DNA of 64,000 bases, taken from NCBI GenBank assembly GCA_903832005.1, contig CAIKZO010000082.1, forward strand, positions 1-64,000, in the 5' to 3' direction. This document shows, in pieces, positions 34,957 to 44,878 of the stretch (position 1 is its first letter; each line of letters begins with the position of its first letter). The notes beneath the pieces were generated by a model. It did no database searches, had not been told where the DNA came from, and saw only the letters and a program-made list of their open reading frames with translations. The position numbers were made by a program, and so were the translations under genes. Source of the stretch: Enhydrobacter aerosaccus. GTDB taxonomy: Bacteria > Pseudomonadota > Alphaproteobacteria > Reyranellales > Reyranellaceae.

Positions 34957-36815
34957 TTACCCTGGCCTTGCGCCACGTAGCGCGGCCATTCGTGCGCGGC
35001 GATCTGGTCGAGCGACGGCGTCGGCTGGCCGAGCCTGATCGAGTAGAGCCAATAGTTCGCGAGCACGCGCTGCACATAATCGCGCGTCTCGTTGAGCGGG
35101 ATCGACGCCACGTAGAGCAGCGGATCCTGTGAGGCGTTGAGTGTGTTGTCCCACCGCATCACGTTGCCCGGTCCGCCGTTGTAACCGGCCGCCGTGCGGA
35201 CAAGATTGCCGTCGACGTTGTCGAGCAAGGTCACGAGATAGGCTTGGCCCAGTGAGATGTTGGCCGCGGGATCGTAGGGATTGGCGCCGGCTGTCTCAGG
35301 TGCGTACTTGGTGGTGACCAGTCGCGCCGTGCCTGGCATCAGCTGCATCAGTCCCATGGCGCCGGCAACAGAGCGCGCCTTGGGATTGAACGCCGACTCC
35401 TGGCGCATGAACGAATAGACCAGCGCACGATCGAGCGAATAGCCGTTCAGCGGCTGCCACGGCGGCATCGGATACATGGCGCCGTCGTAGCCCTTGAGCT
35501 TGTGGCGCTGATCCCAGGCGGCATTGCCGACCCGGATCGAGAGCGTGGGCATCACCGCCTTGCTGGCGAGCGCCAGGATTGCCTCGATGAACTGCGGATC
35601 GGCATCGAGCGAGGCCGAGAACAGCTCGCGCTCGGCCGCGGTCGCTGCCCCCAGCTGCATCAGTGCGAGCGCACGGTGGCCGACCTTGTCGTCGGACAGC
35701 ACCTTGGCCATCGCACCGTCGAGCGGCGGCAGGTTCCAGTCGGGCTCGATGCGCATGCCCAGCACCTTCTGCGCCACCAGGCCGTAGAAGGTGCGGCTAT
35801 GCAGCGCCGCGCGCTTCATATAGGGCGCGAACTTCTGCGGATTGCCGGCCAGCAGATTGGCGCGCGCGGCCCAGAAGGCGCCGGCAGAGAGCGTCCAGGA
35901 CGAGGCCTGGTCGGGCGCAGCGTCGGCCACCAGCTCGAAGCGGCGCGCGGCCTCCGGCATGTTGCCGCCGGTGAAGGCCGTAAGGCCCGCGCTCCAGTTG
36001 GCATCGGGCGGCGCAGAGATATCGACCGGGACCTGAACGCCGCGCTGCGAATCGGCCTCGAGCGCGCGCGTGCGGATGCGGCCGCGCCACAGCTCGACCT
36101 CCTGCGGTCCCAAAGTGTCGACCGTCGACGGGCGGTCGAGCAGCGCGAAGGCCGCGTTGTAGCCGCCGTCGCCCGACATCTGATCGAGGCGCGTGCGTAG
36201 TTCCGCCGCACGGGCGGCGTCGGCGCCGTTGACGGTGCGGGCGGCGGCAAAATTCGGCGACGGCTGCGCCTGGCTGACGAAGCTCGCGGGCGTCAGATCG
36301 CCGCCCGTGCCCTTCGGTCGGCGCACGACGGCCAGCTTGTAGATCGCGGGCGCATCGGGATGGTCGTTGTAGTCCTGCAGCCAGGTCGCGAGCTGGTCGT
36401 AGCGCGCGGTGTAATTGTGCGCGAGCAGACGCTGGGCCCCGACGTAGCCCAGCAGGGTCTTGTCGGTGAGCTTGGCGATGTCTCCGTCGGCCTGGGCCCA
36501 GTTGCCGGAGGCCTGGTCCTGGAAGATGCGGCGATAGAGGGCGAGGTTGTTGGCGTCGAGCACCGTGGGCAGACCGGCGACCGGCGTGATCTCGTCGAGC
36601 TCGATGACCGGCGGCGGCGGCACATAGACCGGATGGCGCACGACCGGCCGCGCCGCGGCATGGGCGTTGGGGATAATGAGAGTGGGCTTCGCACCCGGAC
36701 TGGTCAGCGGACTGGGCCGCAATGGCTTTGGCGTCTGCGCCCCTGCCCCCAGCAGGGTGGACGAGGCGATCAGGCTCACCGCGCCCAGCAGAACAACGTG
36801 AAGATTCCGTTTCAT
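34953..36815 (-). CDS. slt: Soluble lytic murein transglycosylase
   Basis: A 620-residue secreted enzyme that cleaves peptidoglycan glycan strands with formation of 1,6-anhydromuramic acid. A signal peptide (LHVVLLGAVSLIASSTLLGAGA, about residues 5-26) is followed by a long alpha-superhelical region (about 90-430). The Slt catalytic domain has MRQESAFNPKARSVAGAMGL (catalytic Glu about 473) and AAGYNGGPGNV. This is the layout of Slt70. Start ATG 36815 is set by the signal peptide; a longer in-frame extension is antisense of the rhodanese gene. It shares a 4-base overlap with the thiol dioxygenase gene. Confidence 0.93.
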   Translation of the reverse strand: MKRNLHVVLLGAVSLIASSTLLGAGAQTPKPLRPSPLTSPGAKPTLIIPNAHAAARPVVRHPVYVPPPPVIELDEITPVAGLPTVLDANNLALYRRIFQDQASGNWAQADGDIAKLTDKTLLGYVGAQRLLAHNYTARYDQLATWLQDYNDHPDAPAIYKLAVVRRPKGTGGDLTPASFVSQAQPSPNFAAARTVNGADAARAAELRTRLDQMSGDGGYNAAFALLDRPSTVDTLGPQEVELWRGRIRTRALEADSQRGVQVPVDISAPPDANWSAGLTAFTGGNMPEAARRFELVADAAPDQASSWTLSAGAFWAARANLLAGNPQKFAPYMKRAALHSRTFYGLVAQKVLGMRIEPDWNLPPLDGAMAKVLSDDKVGHRALALMQLGAATAAERELFSASLDADPQFIEAILALASKAVMPTLSIRVGNAAWDQRHKLKGYDGAMYPMPPWQPLNGYSLDRALVYSFMRQESAFNPKARSVAGAMGLMQLMPGTARLVTTKYAPETAGANPYDPAANISLGQAYLVTLLDNVDGNLVRTAAGYNGGPGNVMRWDNTLNASQDPLLYVASIPLNETRDYVQRVLANYWLYSIRLGQPTPSLDQIAAHEWPRYVAQGQGK

Positions 36816-36891
36816 GGGCGCACCGTAGTTGGACTTCCCATGTGGCGACAAGCGCCGGGTCGCTATACTGCGGCCAAATTGGAGGATTCGC

Positions 36892-38508
36892 ATGGTTTCG
36901 GTCCAGGACGTCAAAGCGATGCTGAAGTCGAACGAGGTCTTTGCCTTCTTCGACGTGCGTGAAGAAGGCGAGTTCTCGATCAAGGGTCACCCCTTGTTCG
37001 CCACACCCCTTCCCCTGTCCCGGCTGGAGCCGCGGGTTTTTGCACTGTTGCCCGATCCTGCCACCCGCGTCGTGCTGATGGATGCGGGCGACGAAGGCCA
37101 AAACGGCCGCGCCAACCGCGGCGCCGCCCGTCTGAAGCAGATGGGCTACGGTAACGTCGACGTGATGACGGGTGGCCTCAAGGCCTGGGCTGACGCGGGC
37201 TGCGAGGTCTTCACTGGCGTCAACGTGCCGTCGAAGGCCTTTGGCGAAGTGGTTGAGCACGACAACGACACGCCGCGCATCGACGCGTCGGACCTGCAGA
37301 AGCTGATCGATACCAAGGCCGACATGGTGATCCTGGATTCGCGGCCGATGCCCGAGTTCAACAACATGTCGATCCCGGGCGGCATCGACTGCCCCGGCGC
37401 CGAGCTGGTCTATCGCGTGAAGGACTTCGCGCCGCGCCCCGAGACGCTGGTCGTCGTGAACTGCGCCGGCCGCACGCGCTCGATCATCGGCGCACAGTCG
37501 CTGATCAACGCGGGCCTGCCAAACAAGGTGATGGCGCTGAAGAACGGCACCATGGGCTGGCATCTCGCGGGCCTGAAAGTGGCCCGCGGCGAGACGAAAA
37601 GTTTCGGTCCGCAAAGCGCCGAAGCCGCCAAGTTCGCGCAAGTCGCCGCCGCCAATCTCAACAAGCGCATGGGCATCAAGAAGATCGACATGGCCAGGCT
37701 GAAGAAGCTCGAAGGCAACGGCACGCCGCTCTACAGGCTCGATGTCCGCGATCCCGCCGAATACGCCAAGGGCCATATAAAAGGCTTCCGCCACGCTGCA
37801 GGCGGCCAGCTCGTGCAAGCGACCGATCAATATGTCGGCGCGCGCAACGCGACGATCGTGCTGCACGATAATGACGGTGTGCGCGCCACCATGACGGCGC
37901 ACTGGCTGCTGCAGATGAACTGGAACGAGACCTATGTACTCGAGCACACGCCGTCGGCCGCCGAGCTCACGACCGACGCCGAGCCGCGTTTCCCCACGGG
38001 CTTCAAGGTGCCGGCGCCGGCGTCGGTGACACCGGCCGAGCTCGACAAGTCGTTGAAGCAGACGCTCGTGATCGATCTCGACACCAGCCTCAAGTATCGG
38101 GACGGCCACGTGCCGGGCGCCTGGTTCGCGGTGCGCGCCAACCTCGCCACGACCATTCCGGAGATGCTGAAGCAGCAGGCGGGCGTCACGCGCATCGTAT
38201 TGGTCTCGCCCGACGGCGAGATCGCAGCCCTCGCCGCTTCCGAAGCCGCCGCCGTCGCGGGCGCTCTTCCCGTGGCTGTCCTCGCCGGCGGCATGAAGGC
38301 CTGGCACGACGCCAAGCTCGCGGTCGAGACCGGACACACCCGGATGGCCGATACGCCGACCGACGTTTGGTACCGGCCGTACGACTTCAAGGAGGATGTC
38401 GAAGCCGCAATGCGGCAGTACCTCGACTGGGAGGTCGACCTGGTCCCGCAGGTGAAGCGTGACGGCGACGCCAGCTTCGCCGTTCTGAAGCCGGAAAAGC
38501 ACGTCTAA
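36892..38508 (+). CDS. Protein with four rhodanese-like domains, one with catalytic cysteine
   Basis: About 538 residues from ATG 36892, preceded by a strong GGAGG; a further 21 codons upstream are unlikely to be translated. There are four rhodanese-like units, about residues 1-105, 125-232, 265-365 and 405-505. Only the second has the active loop: VVNCAGRTRS with Cys191. The corresponding positions in units 1, 3 and 4 read MDAGDEGQ, LHDNDGVR and VSPDGEIA, without Cys. It is probably a cytoplasmic sulfurtransferase with one active and three structural or binding domains. It diverges from slt, with a TATACT hexamer in the 76-base gap as a possible -10 box. Confidence 0.88.
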   Translation: MVSVQDVKAMLKSNEVFAFFDVREEGEFSIKGHPLFATPLPLSRLEPRVFALLPDPATRVVLMDAGDEGQNGRANRGAARLKQMGYGNVDVMTGGLKAWADAGCEVFTGVNVPSKAFGEVVEHDNDTPRIDASDLQKLIDTKADMVILDSRPMPEFNNMSIPGGIDCPGAELVYRVKDFAPRPETLVVVNCAGRTRSIIGAQSLINAGLPNKVMALKNGTMGWHLAGLKVARGETKSFGPQSAEAAKFAQVAAANLNKRMGIKKIDMARLKKLEGNGTPLYRLDVRDPAEYAKGHIKGFRHAAGGQLVQATDQYVGARNATIVLHDNDGVRATMTAHWLLQMNWNETYVLEHTPSAAELTTDAEPRFPTGFKVPAPASVTPAELDKSLKQTLVIDLDTSLKYRDGHVPGAWFAVRANLATTIPEMLKQQAGVTRIVLVSPDGEIAALAASEAAAVAGALPVAVLAGGMKAWHDAKLAVETGHTRMADTPTDVWYRPYDFKEDVEAAMRQYLDWEVDLVPQVKRDGDASFAVLKPEKHV

Positions 38509-38537
38509 CCGATTGGACCACAAGGGAAATCGGCTTC

Positions 38538-38566
38538 TTGACAGGGGTACAGGCAACCCCTAGACA
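38538..38566 (+). promoter_or_regulatory. Sigma70-like promoter of the F0 ATP synthase operon
   Basis: TTGACA (38538-38543), a 17-base spacer and TAGACA (38561-38566) give a near-consensus sigma70 promoter, 57 bases before the atpI start. It is one of the best -35/-10 pairs in the window, and its place fits strong constitutive expression of the operon. The spacer itself contains an inverted repeat, GGGGT/ACCCC. Confidence 0.65.
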
Positions 38567-38623
38567 TCCGCCCGCGTCAGGGCGGCAGAAGCAGTGAAGC
38601 AACGTCGTCCGGAGGCATAGGCA

Positions 38624-38962
38624 ATGGCCACGCAGGATCGCGATCCCGAAGGGGAACGGCGGCGGTTGGACGAGCTGGACGCCCGCCTGAAAAAGGCGCG
38701 CGGACCGGAGGTCAAACCCTCGCAGGACATGCGGGTGTCGCACCGGGAAACCGGCGTTGCCTATCGGGTGCTGGTCGATATGATCGCGGGCCTTTTGGTC
38801 GGGGGTTTTTTCGGCTACTGGCTCGATCGTTGGATGGGCTGGGCGCCTTGGTCCCTGATCGGGGGCCTGATTGTGGGGTTCGCGGCCGGCGCCAACAATG
38901 CGTGGCGTGCCATCCGGGTGTACTCGGAGCAGGCAGGCAAAGGGGAGAACAGGCTCCCCTAG
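38624..38962 (+). CDS. atpI: ATP synthase protein I (AtpI)
   Basis: A 112-residue membrane protein with a charged N-terminal region and two membrane helices (about residues 45-63 and 68-88), ending in NNAWRAIRVYSEQ. This is the AtpI form of alphaproteobacteria, thought to help c-ring assembly or magnesium handling. It is the first gene of the F0 operon, 30 bases before atpB. Confidence 0.9.
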   Translation: MATQDRDPEGERRRLDELDARLKKARGPEVKPSQDMRVSHRETGVAYRVLVDMIAGLLVGGFFGYWLDRWMGWAPWSLIGGLIVGFAAGANNAWRAIRVYSEQAGKGENRLP

Positions 38963-38992
38963 CCAACAGGCGTAAGTGGGAGTGGGGACGAT

Positions 38993-39721
38993 ATGCATAG
39001 CCCGATGGAGCAGTTCGAAATCAAGCGCCTGCTTGCTTTCCATATCGGCTCGCTCGATGCCTCCTTCACCAATTCTGCCCTCTGGATGCTGATCGCGGTC
39101 GCGCTGGCGACCGTCGTCTTCGTGTTCGGCATGAGCCGCAAGGCGATGGTGCCGGGCCGCCTGCAGTCGGCCGCCGAGCTGGGCTACGAATTCATCGCCG
39201 GCATGGTGCGCGACAACGTCGGCAGCGCGGGCAAGAAGTACTTCCCGTTCGTGCTGACGCTCTTCATCTTCATCTTGTTCTGCAACCTGCTCGGCCTCGT
39301 GCCGTACGCCTTCACGCCGACCAGCCATATCATCGTGACCTTCGCGATGGCGGCGACGGTGTTCCTGGGCGTCACCATCATCGGCTTCGCCAAGCACGGC
39401 GCGCATTTCGTGAGCTTCTTCGTGCCCAAGGGCGTGCCCTTCGTGCTGCTGCTCCTGCTGGTGCCGATCGAGATCATCTCCTACTTCGTGCGCCCCTTCA
39501 GCCTCTCGATCCGCCTGTTCGCCAACATGCTGGCCGGCCACACCATGTTGAAGGTGTTCGGCGGCTTCGTGGTGATGCTGGGCCTCTACGCCGGCTGGGC
39601 GCCGCTTGCCTTCATCGTGGCCTTCACCGGCCTCGAATTGCTGATCGCTTTCCTGCAGGCCTACGTCTTCGCGATCCTGACCTGCCTGTATCTCAACGAC
39701 GCCATCCACCTGAGTCACTGA
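38993..39721 (+). CDS. atpB: F0F1 ATP synthase subunit a
   Basis: A 242-residue integral membrane stator subunit that forms the proton half-channels. Five to six helices are visible. The essential arginine is Arg174 in [20 protein letters not shown], the most conserved part of the family. It begins at ATG 38993 with a purine-rich GTGGGGACG upstream. Located between atpI and atpE, as in other alphaproteobacterial F0 operons. Confidence 0.97.
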   Translation: MHSPMEQFEIKRLLAFHIGSLDASFTNSALWMLIAVALATVVFVFGMSRKAMVPGRLQSAAELGYEFIAGMVRDNVGSAGKKYFPFVLTLFIFILFCNLLGLVPYAFTPTSHIIVTFAMAATVFLGVTIIGFAKHGAHFVSFFVPKGVPFVLLLLLVPIEIISYFVRPFSLSIRLFANMLAGHTMLKVFGGFVVMLGLYAGWAPLAFIVAFTGLELLIAFLQAYVFAILTCLYLNDAIHLSH

Positions 39722-39774
39722 CGGCGGCGCTTTCTCTCCAACTCGACTCGACACTGACTGAAAGGACTACTTCC

Positions 39775-40002
39775 ATGGACGCTTCTGCAGCCAAGCTCAT
39801 CGGCGCCGGCCTCGCCACCATCGCTCTCGCTGGCGTGGGCGTCGGCATCGGCAACATCTTCGGCAGCTTCGTCTCCGGCGCGCTCCGCAACCCGGAAGCC
39901 GCCCCGCGCGTGTTCGGCAACGTGCTCCTGGGCTTCGCGCTCACGGAAGCCGTGGCGCTGTTCGCGCTCGTCATCGCCTTCATGATCCTGTTCGTCTTCT
40001 AA
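39775..40002 (+). CDS. atpE: F0F1 ATP synthase subunit c
   Basis: A 75-residue two-helix proteolipid forming the rotor ring. The proton-carrying carboxylate is Glu58 in [11 protein letters not shown], and the polar loop is [11 protein letters not shown] (36-46). The absence of the extra polar ligands seen in sodium-binding rings fits a proton-driven enzyme. GAAAGGAC precedes the start. Confidence 0.97.
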   Translation: MDASAAKLIGAGLATIALAGVGVGIGNIFGSFVSGALRNPEAAPRVFGNVLLGFALTEAVALFALVIAFMILFVF

Positions 40003-40042
40003 GCCGAAAGGCCCTCATCGAATAAAAGAGGGACCAACGATC

Positions 40043-40615
40043 ATGAAGAAATCAGTCTACAGCGCGCTGACGGCGGCCCTCGTCGTCGGCGCAAGTGGCG
40101 GAGCCCAGGCGGCCGAAGGCGGCATGCCCCAGCTCAACTTCCACGACTTCGCCCCGCAGCTCGTGTGGCTGCTGATCGCCTTCGTGGTGCTGTACCTGAT
40201 CATGTCGCGCCTCGCGGTTCCCGCGATCGCCGACACGCTCGAGAAGCGGCAGGCCAAGATCCAGGGCGACCTGGATGCGGCCGAGAAGGCGAGCGAGGAC
40301 ACCCGCGCCGCCGTCGACGCCTACCAGAAGCGCCTGGCCAATGCCCGCGAGGAGGCCCGCGGCCTCACTCGCGCGCGCAGCGAAGCCGACGCGTCCTCCG
40401 CCACGGCCGAGCTCACCAAGCTGGGTGAGAAGCTCACGGCCCAGGTCGATGCCGCCGAGCAGCGTATCTCCGGCCAGCGTGCCAAGGTGATGGAAGGTCT
40501 TGAGGACATGGCGCACGACGTCGCCGCCGACGTCTATGCCAAGCTGGCGGGCAGTGCGGCCGACAAGGGCGCGCTCGGCGCCAAGGTCGCCGCCGCCGCG
40601 AAAGGAAGCGTCTGA
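40043..40615 (+). CDS. atpG: F0F1 ATP synthase subunit b' (b-type stator)
   Basis: A 190-residue b-type stator subunit with one membrane helix (about residues 34-54, FAPQLVWLLIAFVVLYLIMS) and a long charged helix that reaches F1. Unusual is the first 24 residues (SVYSALTAALVVGASGGAQA), which read like a cleavable signal peptide. b' subunits of several alphaproteobacteria have this. The gene overlaps the next b subunit by one base (TGATG). Confidence 0.93.
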   Translation: MKKSVYSALTAALVVGASGGAQAAEGGMPQLNFHDFAPQLVWLLIAFVVLYLIMSRLAVPAIADTLEKRQAKIQGDLDAAEKASEDTRAAVDAYQKRLANAREEARGLTRARSEADASSATAELTKLGEKLTAQVDAAEQRISGQRAKVMEGLEDMAHDVAADVYAKLAGSAADKGALGAKVAAAAKGSV

Positions 40616-41160
40616 TGGGTAGCGCATTCGCCGCCGACAAGGCCGCCCAGGCCGCTGCCGAGGGTCACGATGCGGGCATCTGGGGAGATCCGGAGACCTG
40701 GGTCGCCGTTGCCTTCGTGCTGTTCGTCGTCCTGCTGGGCAAGATCCTGTGGACCAAGATCGCGGCCCTGCTCGACAAGCGCGCGGCCGACATCACCAAG
40801 GCGCTCGACGAGGCCAGCCGCCTGCGCGACGAGGCGATGAAGGCCAAGGCCGACGCCGAGAAGACGCTGGCCCAAGCCACCGCCGAGGCCGACAGCATCC
40901 TGGCGCTCGCGCGCTCGGAAGTGCAGTCCATGCAGGCCCGCGCGGCCCAGAGCCTGCAGAACCAGATCGCGCTCCGCGAGCAACAGGCGCTCGACCGTAT
41001 CGCCCAGTCGGAAGCCGCCGCCGCCAAGCAAGTGCGCGACACCGCCATCGACGTGGCGCTGGGCGCCACCCGCGCGCTGCTGCGCGAGCAGGTCGGCACC
41101 GGCCGCACCGCGGCGATGATCGACGACGCGATCGCGGAGTTGCCGCGCCGCCAGCACTGA
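40615..41160 (+). CDS. atpF: F0F1 ATP synthase subunit b
   Basis: The second b-type subunit, 181 residues. The membrane helix is at about residues 23-42 (PETWVAVAFVLFVVLLGKIL), followed by a long Ala/Glu/Lys-rich helix (50-150). Together with b' it forms the heterodimeric peripheral stalk typical of alphaproteobacteria. Last gene of the operon. The F1 genes are not in this window, as expected for this class, where F0 and F1 are separate operons. Confidence 0.94.
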   Translation: MGSAFAADKAAQAAAEGHDAGIWGDPETWVAVAFVLFVVLLGKILWTKIAALLDKRAADITKALDEASRLRDEAMKAKADAEKTLAQATAEADSILALARSEVQSMQARAAQSLQNQIALREQQALDRIAQSEAAAAKQVRDTAIDVALGATRALLREQVGTGRTAAMIDDAIAELPRRQH

Positions 41161-41209
41161 TTTCAGAAATCGGATTGCCCGCATAAAACTAATCGCGGGC
41201 TACCTGTGC

Positions 41210-41234
41210 CCCCCGTCGCAAGACGGGGGTTTTT
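41210..41234 (+). terminator. Rho-independent terminator of the F0 operon
   Basis: CCCCCGTC (41210-41217), a GCAA loop, then GACGGGGG (41222-41229) and TTTTT. This is a classical GNRA-like-loop intrinsic terminator 50 bases after the atpF stop. A weaker stem GCCCGC/GCGGGC lies just upstream at 41177-41200. Confidence 0.92.
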
Positions 41235-41260
41235 CTTTGGCCGGGTTCAGCTCATTTCAG

Positions 41261-41662
41261 TTAGCCAGGCCGGCGCTCGAAGCTCGGCACGCCGTCGGGA
41301 ATCTGGTGGAAGGGCTGCTTGTCGATCGTGAAGATCGCCACCTGCGGACCGCCGAACAGCTTGGGATCGTCCAGCGTGCCGACCTTCACCACGACCACCG
41401 GCCGCTGCGGCTTGGTCGCGAGATGCGTGCCGCAGTCGGGACAGAACTCACGCGTCACAGGTTTCTCGAGGTCGCTGCGCGTGAACGATTTCGGCGTGCC
41501 CTTCGTATATTTGTGACCGTCGAGCGGCATGACGATGAACGTGTTCGGCGCGCCACCGGTGATGTACTGGCACTCGCGGCAATGGCACTGCGCCTTCATC
41601 ATCGGCTCGCCTTCCGCGACATAGCGGATATTGCCGCAATAGCATCCACCTTCGAGCTTCAT
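41261..41662 (-). CDS. GFA family (CENP-V/glutathione-dependent formaldehyde-activating-like) protein
   Basis: A 133-residue zinc-binding Mss4-like fold protein. The cysteine pattern is complete: GGCYCG (Cys7, Cys9), CHCREC (Cys26, Cys28, Cys31) and FCPDCGTH (Cys74, Cys77), as in the GFA family. Despite the family name, the catalytic role in formaldehyde detoxification is uncertain for most members. It lies 16 bases downstream of the luciferase-like gene and is probably co-transcribed with it. Confidence 0.9.
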   Translation of the reverse strand: MKLEGGCYCGNIRYVAEGEPMMKAQCHCRECQYITGGAPNTFIVMPLDGHKYTKGTPKSFTRSDLEKPVTREFCPDCGTHLATKPQRPVVVVKVGTLDDPKLFGGPQVAIFTIDKQPFHQIPDGVPSFERRPG

Positions 41663-41678
41663 CCTGCTCTCCTTCGGT

Positions 41679-42716
41679 TCACGGACGGGGACTGTAGAGC
41701 GTCGGGATGCGCGCTAGGTCCTGCAGCAGGTCGGGCGGCATGTCGGACGGCTTGGACGAATTGGCGCTGGCGCTGATCGAATCGACCAGCCCGCCGAAGC
41801 GCTGCTCGATCGCCTTGGCGATCTGGTCGTGGCGGCCGACAGCAGCGAAGCGATGGACGACGTCGTCGGAAATCTCGGCCGCTATTTCGTTCCACTTGCC
41901 GGCCTTGGTCATGGCGTTGAGCTTGGGGCCGAGGTCGCCCAGCCCCTCCTCCTCGAATACCGGCCAATAGGCGGGCGTAGAGCCGTAGAAAGCCACGCGA
42001 TAGCGGATGAATTCGAGCAGCTCGGCCACCGCCGCATCGTCCTTGCCGGTGACGACGAAACCGCCGCCCGAGATCTCGAAATCCTGTCGCGCCCGCCCCG
42101 ACACGGCCAATCCAGCCGACAGGATCGGCATGATGCGGTTCTCGAGATATTTGCGCGTGCAGAAGATGTGGAGCTTGGCGCCGTCGCTCTCCTCCGCCGC
42201 CACCTTCAGCATGGCGGGGCCGACGGCCGCGAGGCCGATGCGCGGCGCGGGCGCCTCATAATTCTCGGGCACGAAGTTGGGCGTCATCAGGGTGAAGCGA
42301 TAATGCTTGCCCTCGTAGGCGAGCTTGCCGTCGCCCTTCCACGCCTTCCAGATCGCGCGGATGGCCTGGATATATTCGCGCATGCGCGGCGCGGGCGGCG
42401 TCCACGGCACCGAGAAGCGCTTCTCGTTGTGCGCCCGGATCTGCGATCCCAGCCCCAGGGTGAAGCGTCCGCCGGTGCTGGCCTGGATGTCCCAACCGAC
42501 ATTCGCCGCCACCATGGGCGAGCGCGGAAAGGAGATCGCGACGCCGGTGTGCAGCTCGATCTTCTGCGTGGCGACGCCCGCGACGGCCAGCGCCAGGAAT
42601 GGATCGTGCCGGTTCTCCTGCGTGCTGACGCCGGTATAGCCCGCCGCCTCGATCGCCTGGGCAGCCGGGCCGACCTTGCGCAGGTCCTCCTGCGGAAGTG
42701 TTGTGAAGACGCGCAT
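41679..42716 (-). CDS. Luciferase-like (LLM class) flavin/F420-dependent oxidoreductase
   Basis: About 345 residues from ATG 42716. The luciferase-like TIM-barrel signs are AIEAAGYTGVSTQENRHDPF, AVAGVATQKIELHTGVAISFPRSP and STGGRFTLGLGSQIRAHNEKRF. The last is strongly typical of LLM enzymes of the TIGR03617 type (a subgroup first described in actinobacteria as F420-dependent). Whether it uses F420 or FMN cannot be told, and no F420 biosynthesis gene is in the window. Located 8 bases after the LysE-type gene on the same strand. Confidence 0.88.
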   Translation of the reverse strand: MRVFTTLPQEDLRKVGPAAQAIEAAGYTGVSTQENRHDPFLALAVAGVATQKIELHTGVAISFPRSPMVAANVGWDIQASTGGRFTLGLGSQIRAHNEKRFSVPWTPPAPRMREYIQAIRAIWKAWKGDGKLAYEGKHYRFTLMTPNFVPENYEAPAPRIGLAAVGPAMLKVAAEESDGAKLHIFCTRKYLENRIMPILSAGLAVSGRARQDFEISGGGFVVTGKDDAAVAELLEFIRYRVAFYGSTPAYWPVFEEEGLGDLGPKLNAMTKAGKWNEIAAEISDDVVHRFAAVGRHDQIAKAIEQRFGGLVDSISASANSSKPSDMPPDLLQDLARIPTLYSPRP

Positions 42717-42724
42717 TCTGGCCT

Positions 42725-43360
42725 CTAGGGTGCAACGGGCGTGCGCGCATCGAGGATGATGCGGCCGCCGATCAGGATGAAGGAAGCGCCCGCCACGCGC
42801 TCGATCCAGTGGCGCGCGTGCTGGAAGCGCCGCATCACCGGCGCCGACGACATGAAGAGCGAGACGATCGAATACCAGACCAGACCGCTCGCCATCACCA
42901 GCGCGATCATCAGTCCCATCAACCAGAGCGGCGTCGCGGCGGTCACGGCGGTGGCGAAGACGCTGGCGAACAGCACGACCGCCTTGGGATTGGTGAGCGT
43001 GACCAGGAAGCCGAAGACCAGGGCGTTGCCGCGCATCGGGCCGCCCGCCATCTCCTGGCCGGCGGCCGCGGGCTTGGCCATCAACAGCTTGAGGCCGAGG
43101 TAGCAGAGATAGGCGCCGCCCAGCACCCGCACCGCCCAGGTGAGCCACTGGAATTTCACCAGCACGGCCGAGAGGCCGAGCAGGCTGAGCGTCGCGTAGA
43201 AGCCCAGGCCAAGCGAGACGCCGACGGTGGTCAGCAGGCCCGCGCGCGTGCCGCGCGTCATCGACGAGCGCACCACGCCCACGAAATCGGGGCCCGGCAG
43301 GATCAGGGCCGGGATGAAGACGCCGAACACCGGCAACAGGACACTCAGCGCTTGCACCAT
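42725..43360 (-). CDS. LysE/RhtB family amino-acid exporter
   Basis: A 211-residue, six-helix LysE-type exporter from ATG 43360, preceded by AAGGAG. The signature is FIPALILPGPDFVGVVRSSM (PGP motif about residues 23-25), and FLVTLTNPKAVVLFASVF is the second conserved block. It exports an amino acid or related metabolite that cannot be told from sequence. It is upstream of the luciferase-like and GFA genes in one likely operon. Confidence 0.92.
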   Translation of the reverse strand: MVQALSVLLPVFGVFIPALILPGPDFVGVVRSSMTRGTRAGLLTTVGVSLGLGFYATLSLLGLSAVLVKFQWLTWAVRVLGGAYLCYLGLKLLMAKPAAAGQEMAGGPMRGNALVFGFLVTLTNPKAVVLFASVFATAVTAATPLWLMGLMIALVMASGLVWYSIVSLFMSSAPVMRRFQHARHWIERVAGASFILIGGRIILDARTPVAP

Positions 43361-43392
43361 CTGCTCCTTGCCCGAATCTCGCGGGCGGATAA

Positions 43393-44874
<1,482 letters not shown>

Positions 44875-44878
44875 ATTC

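Noticed and set aside
35797-38556. A 919-codon minus-strand open frame running through the rhodanese gene into the slt gene
   Set aside because: It reads antisense of the rhodanese gene and then a wrong frame of slt. Both true genes are certain.
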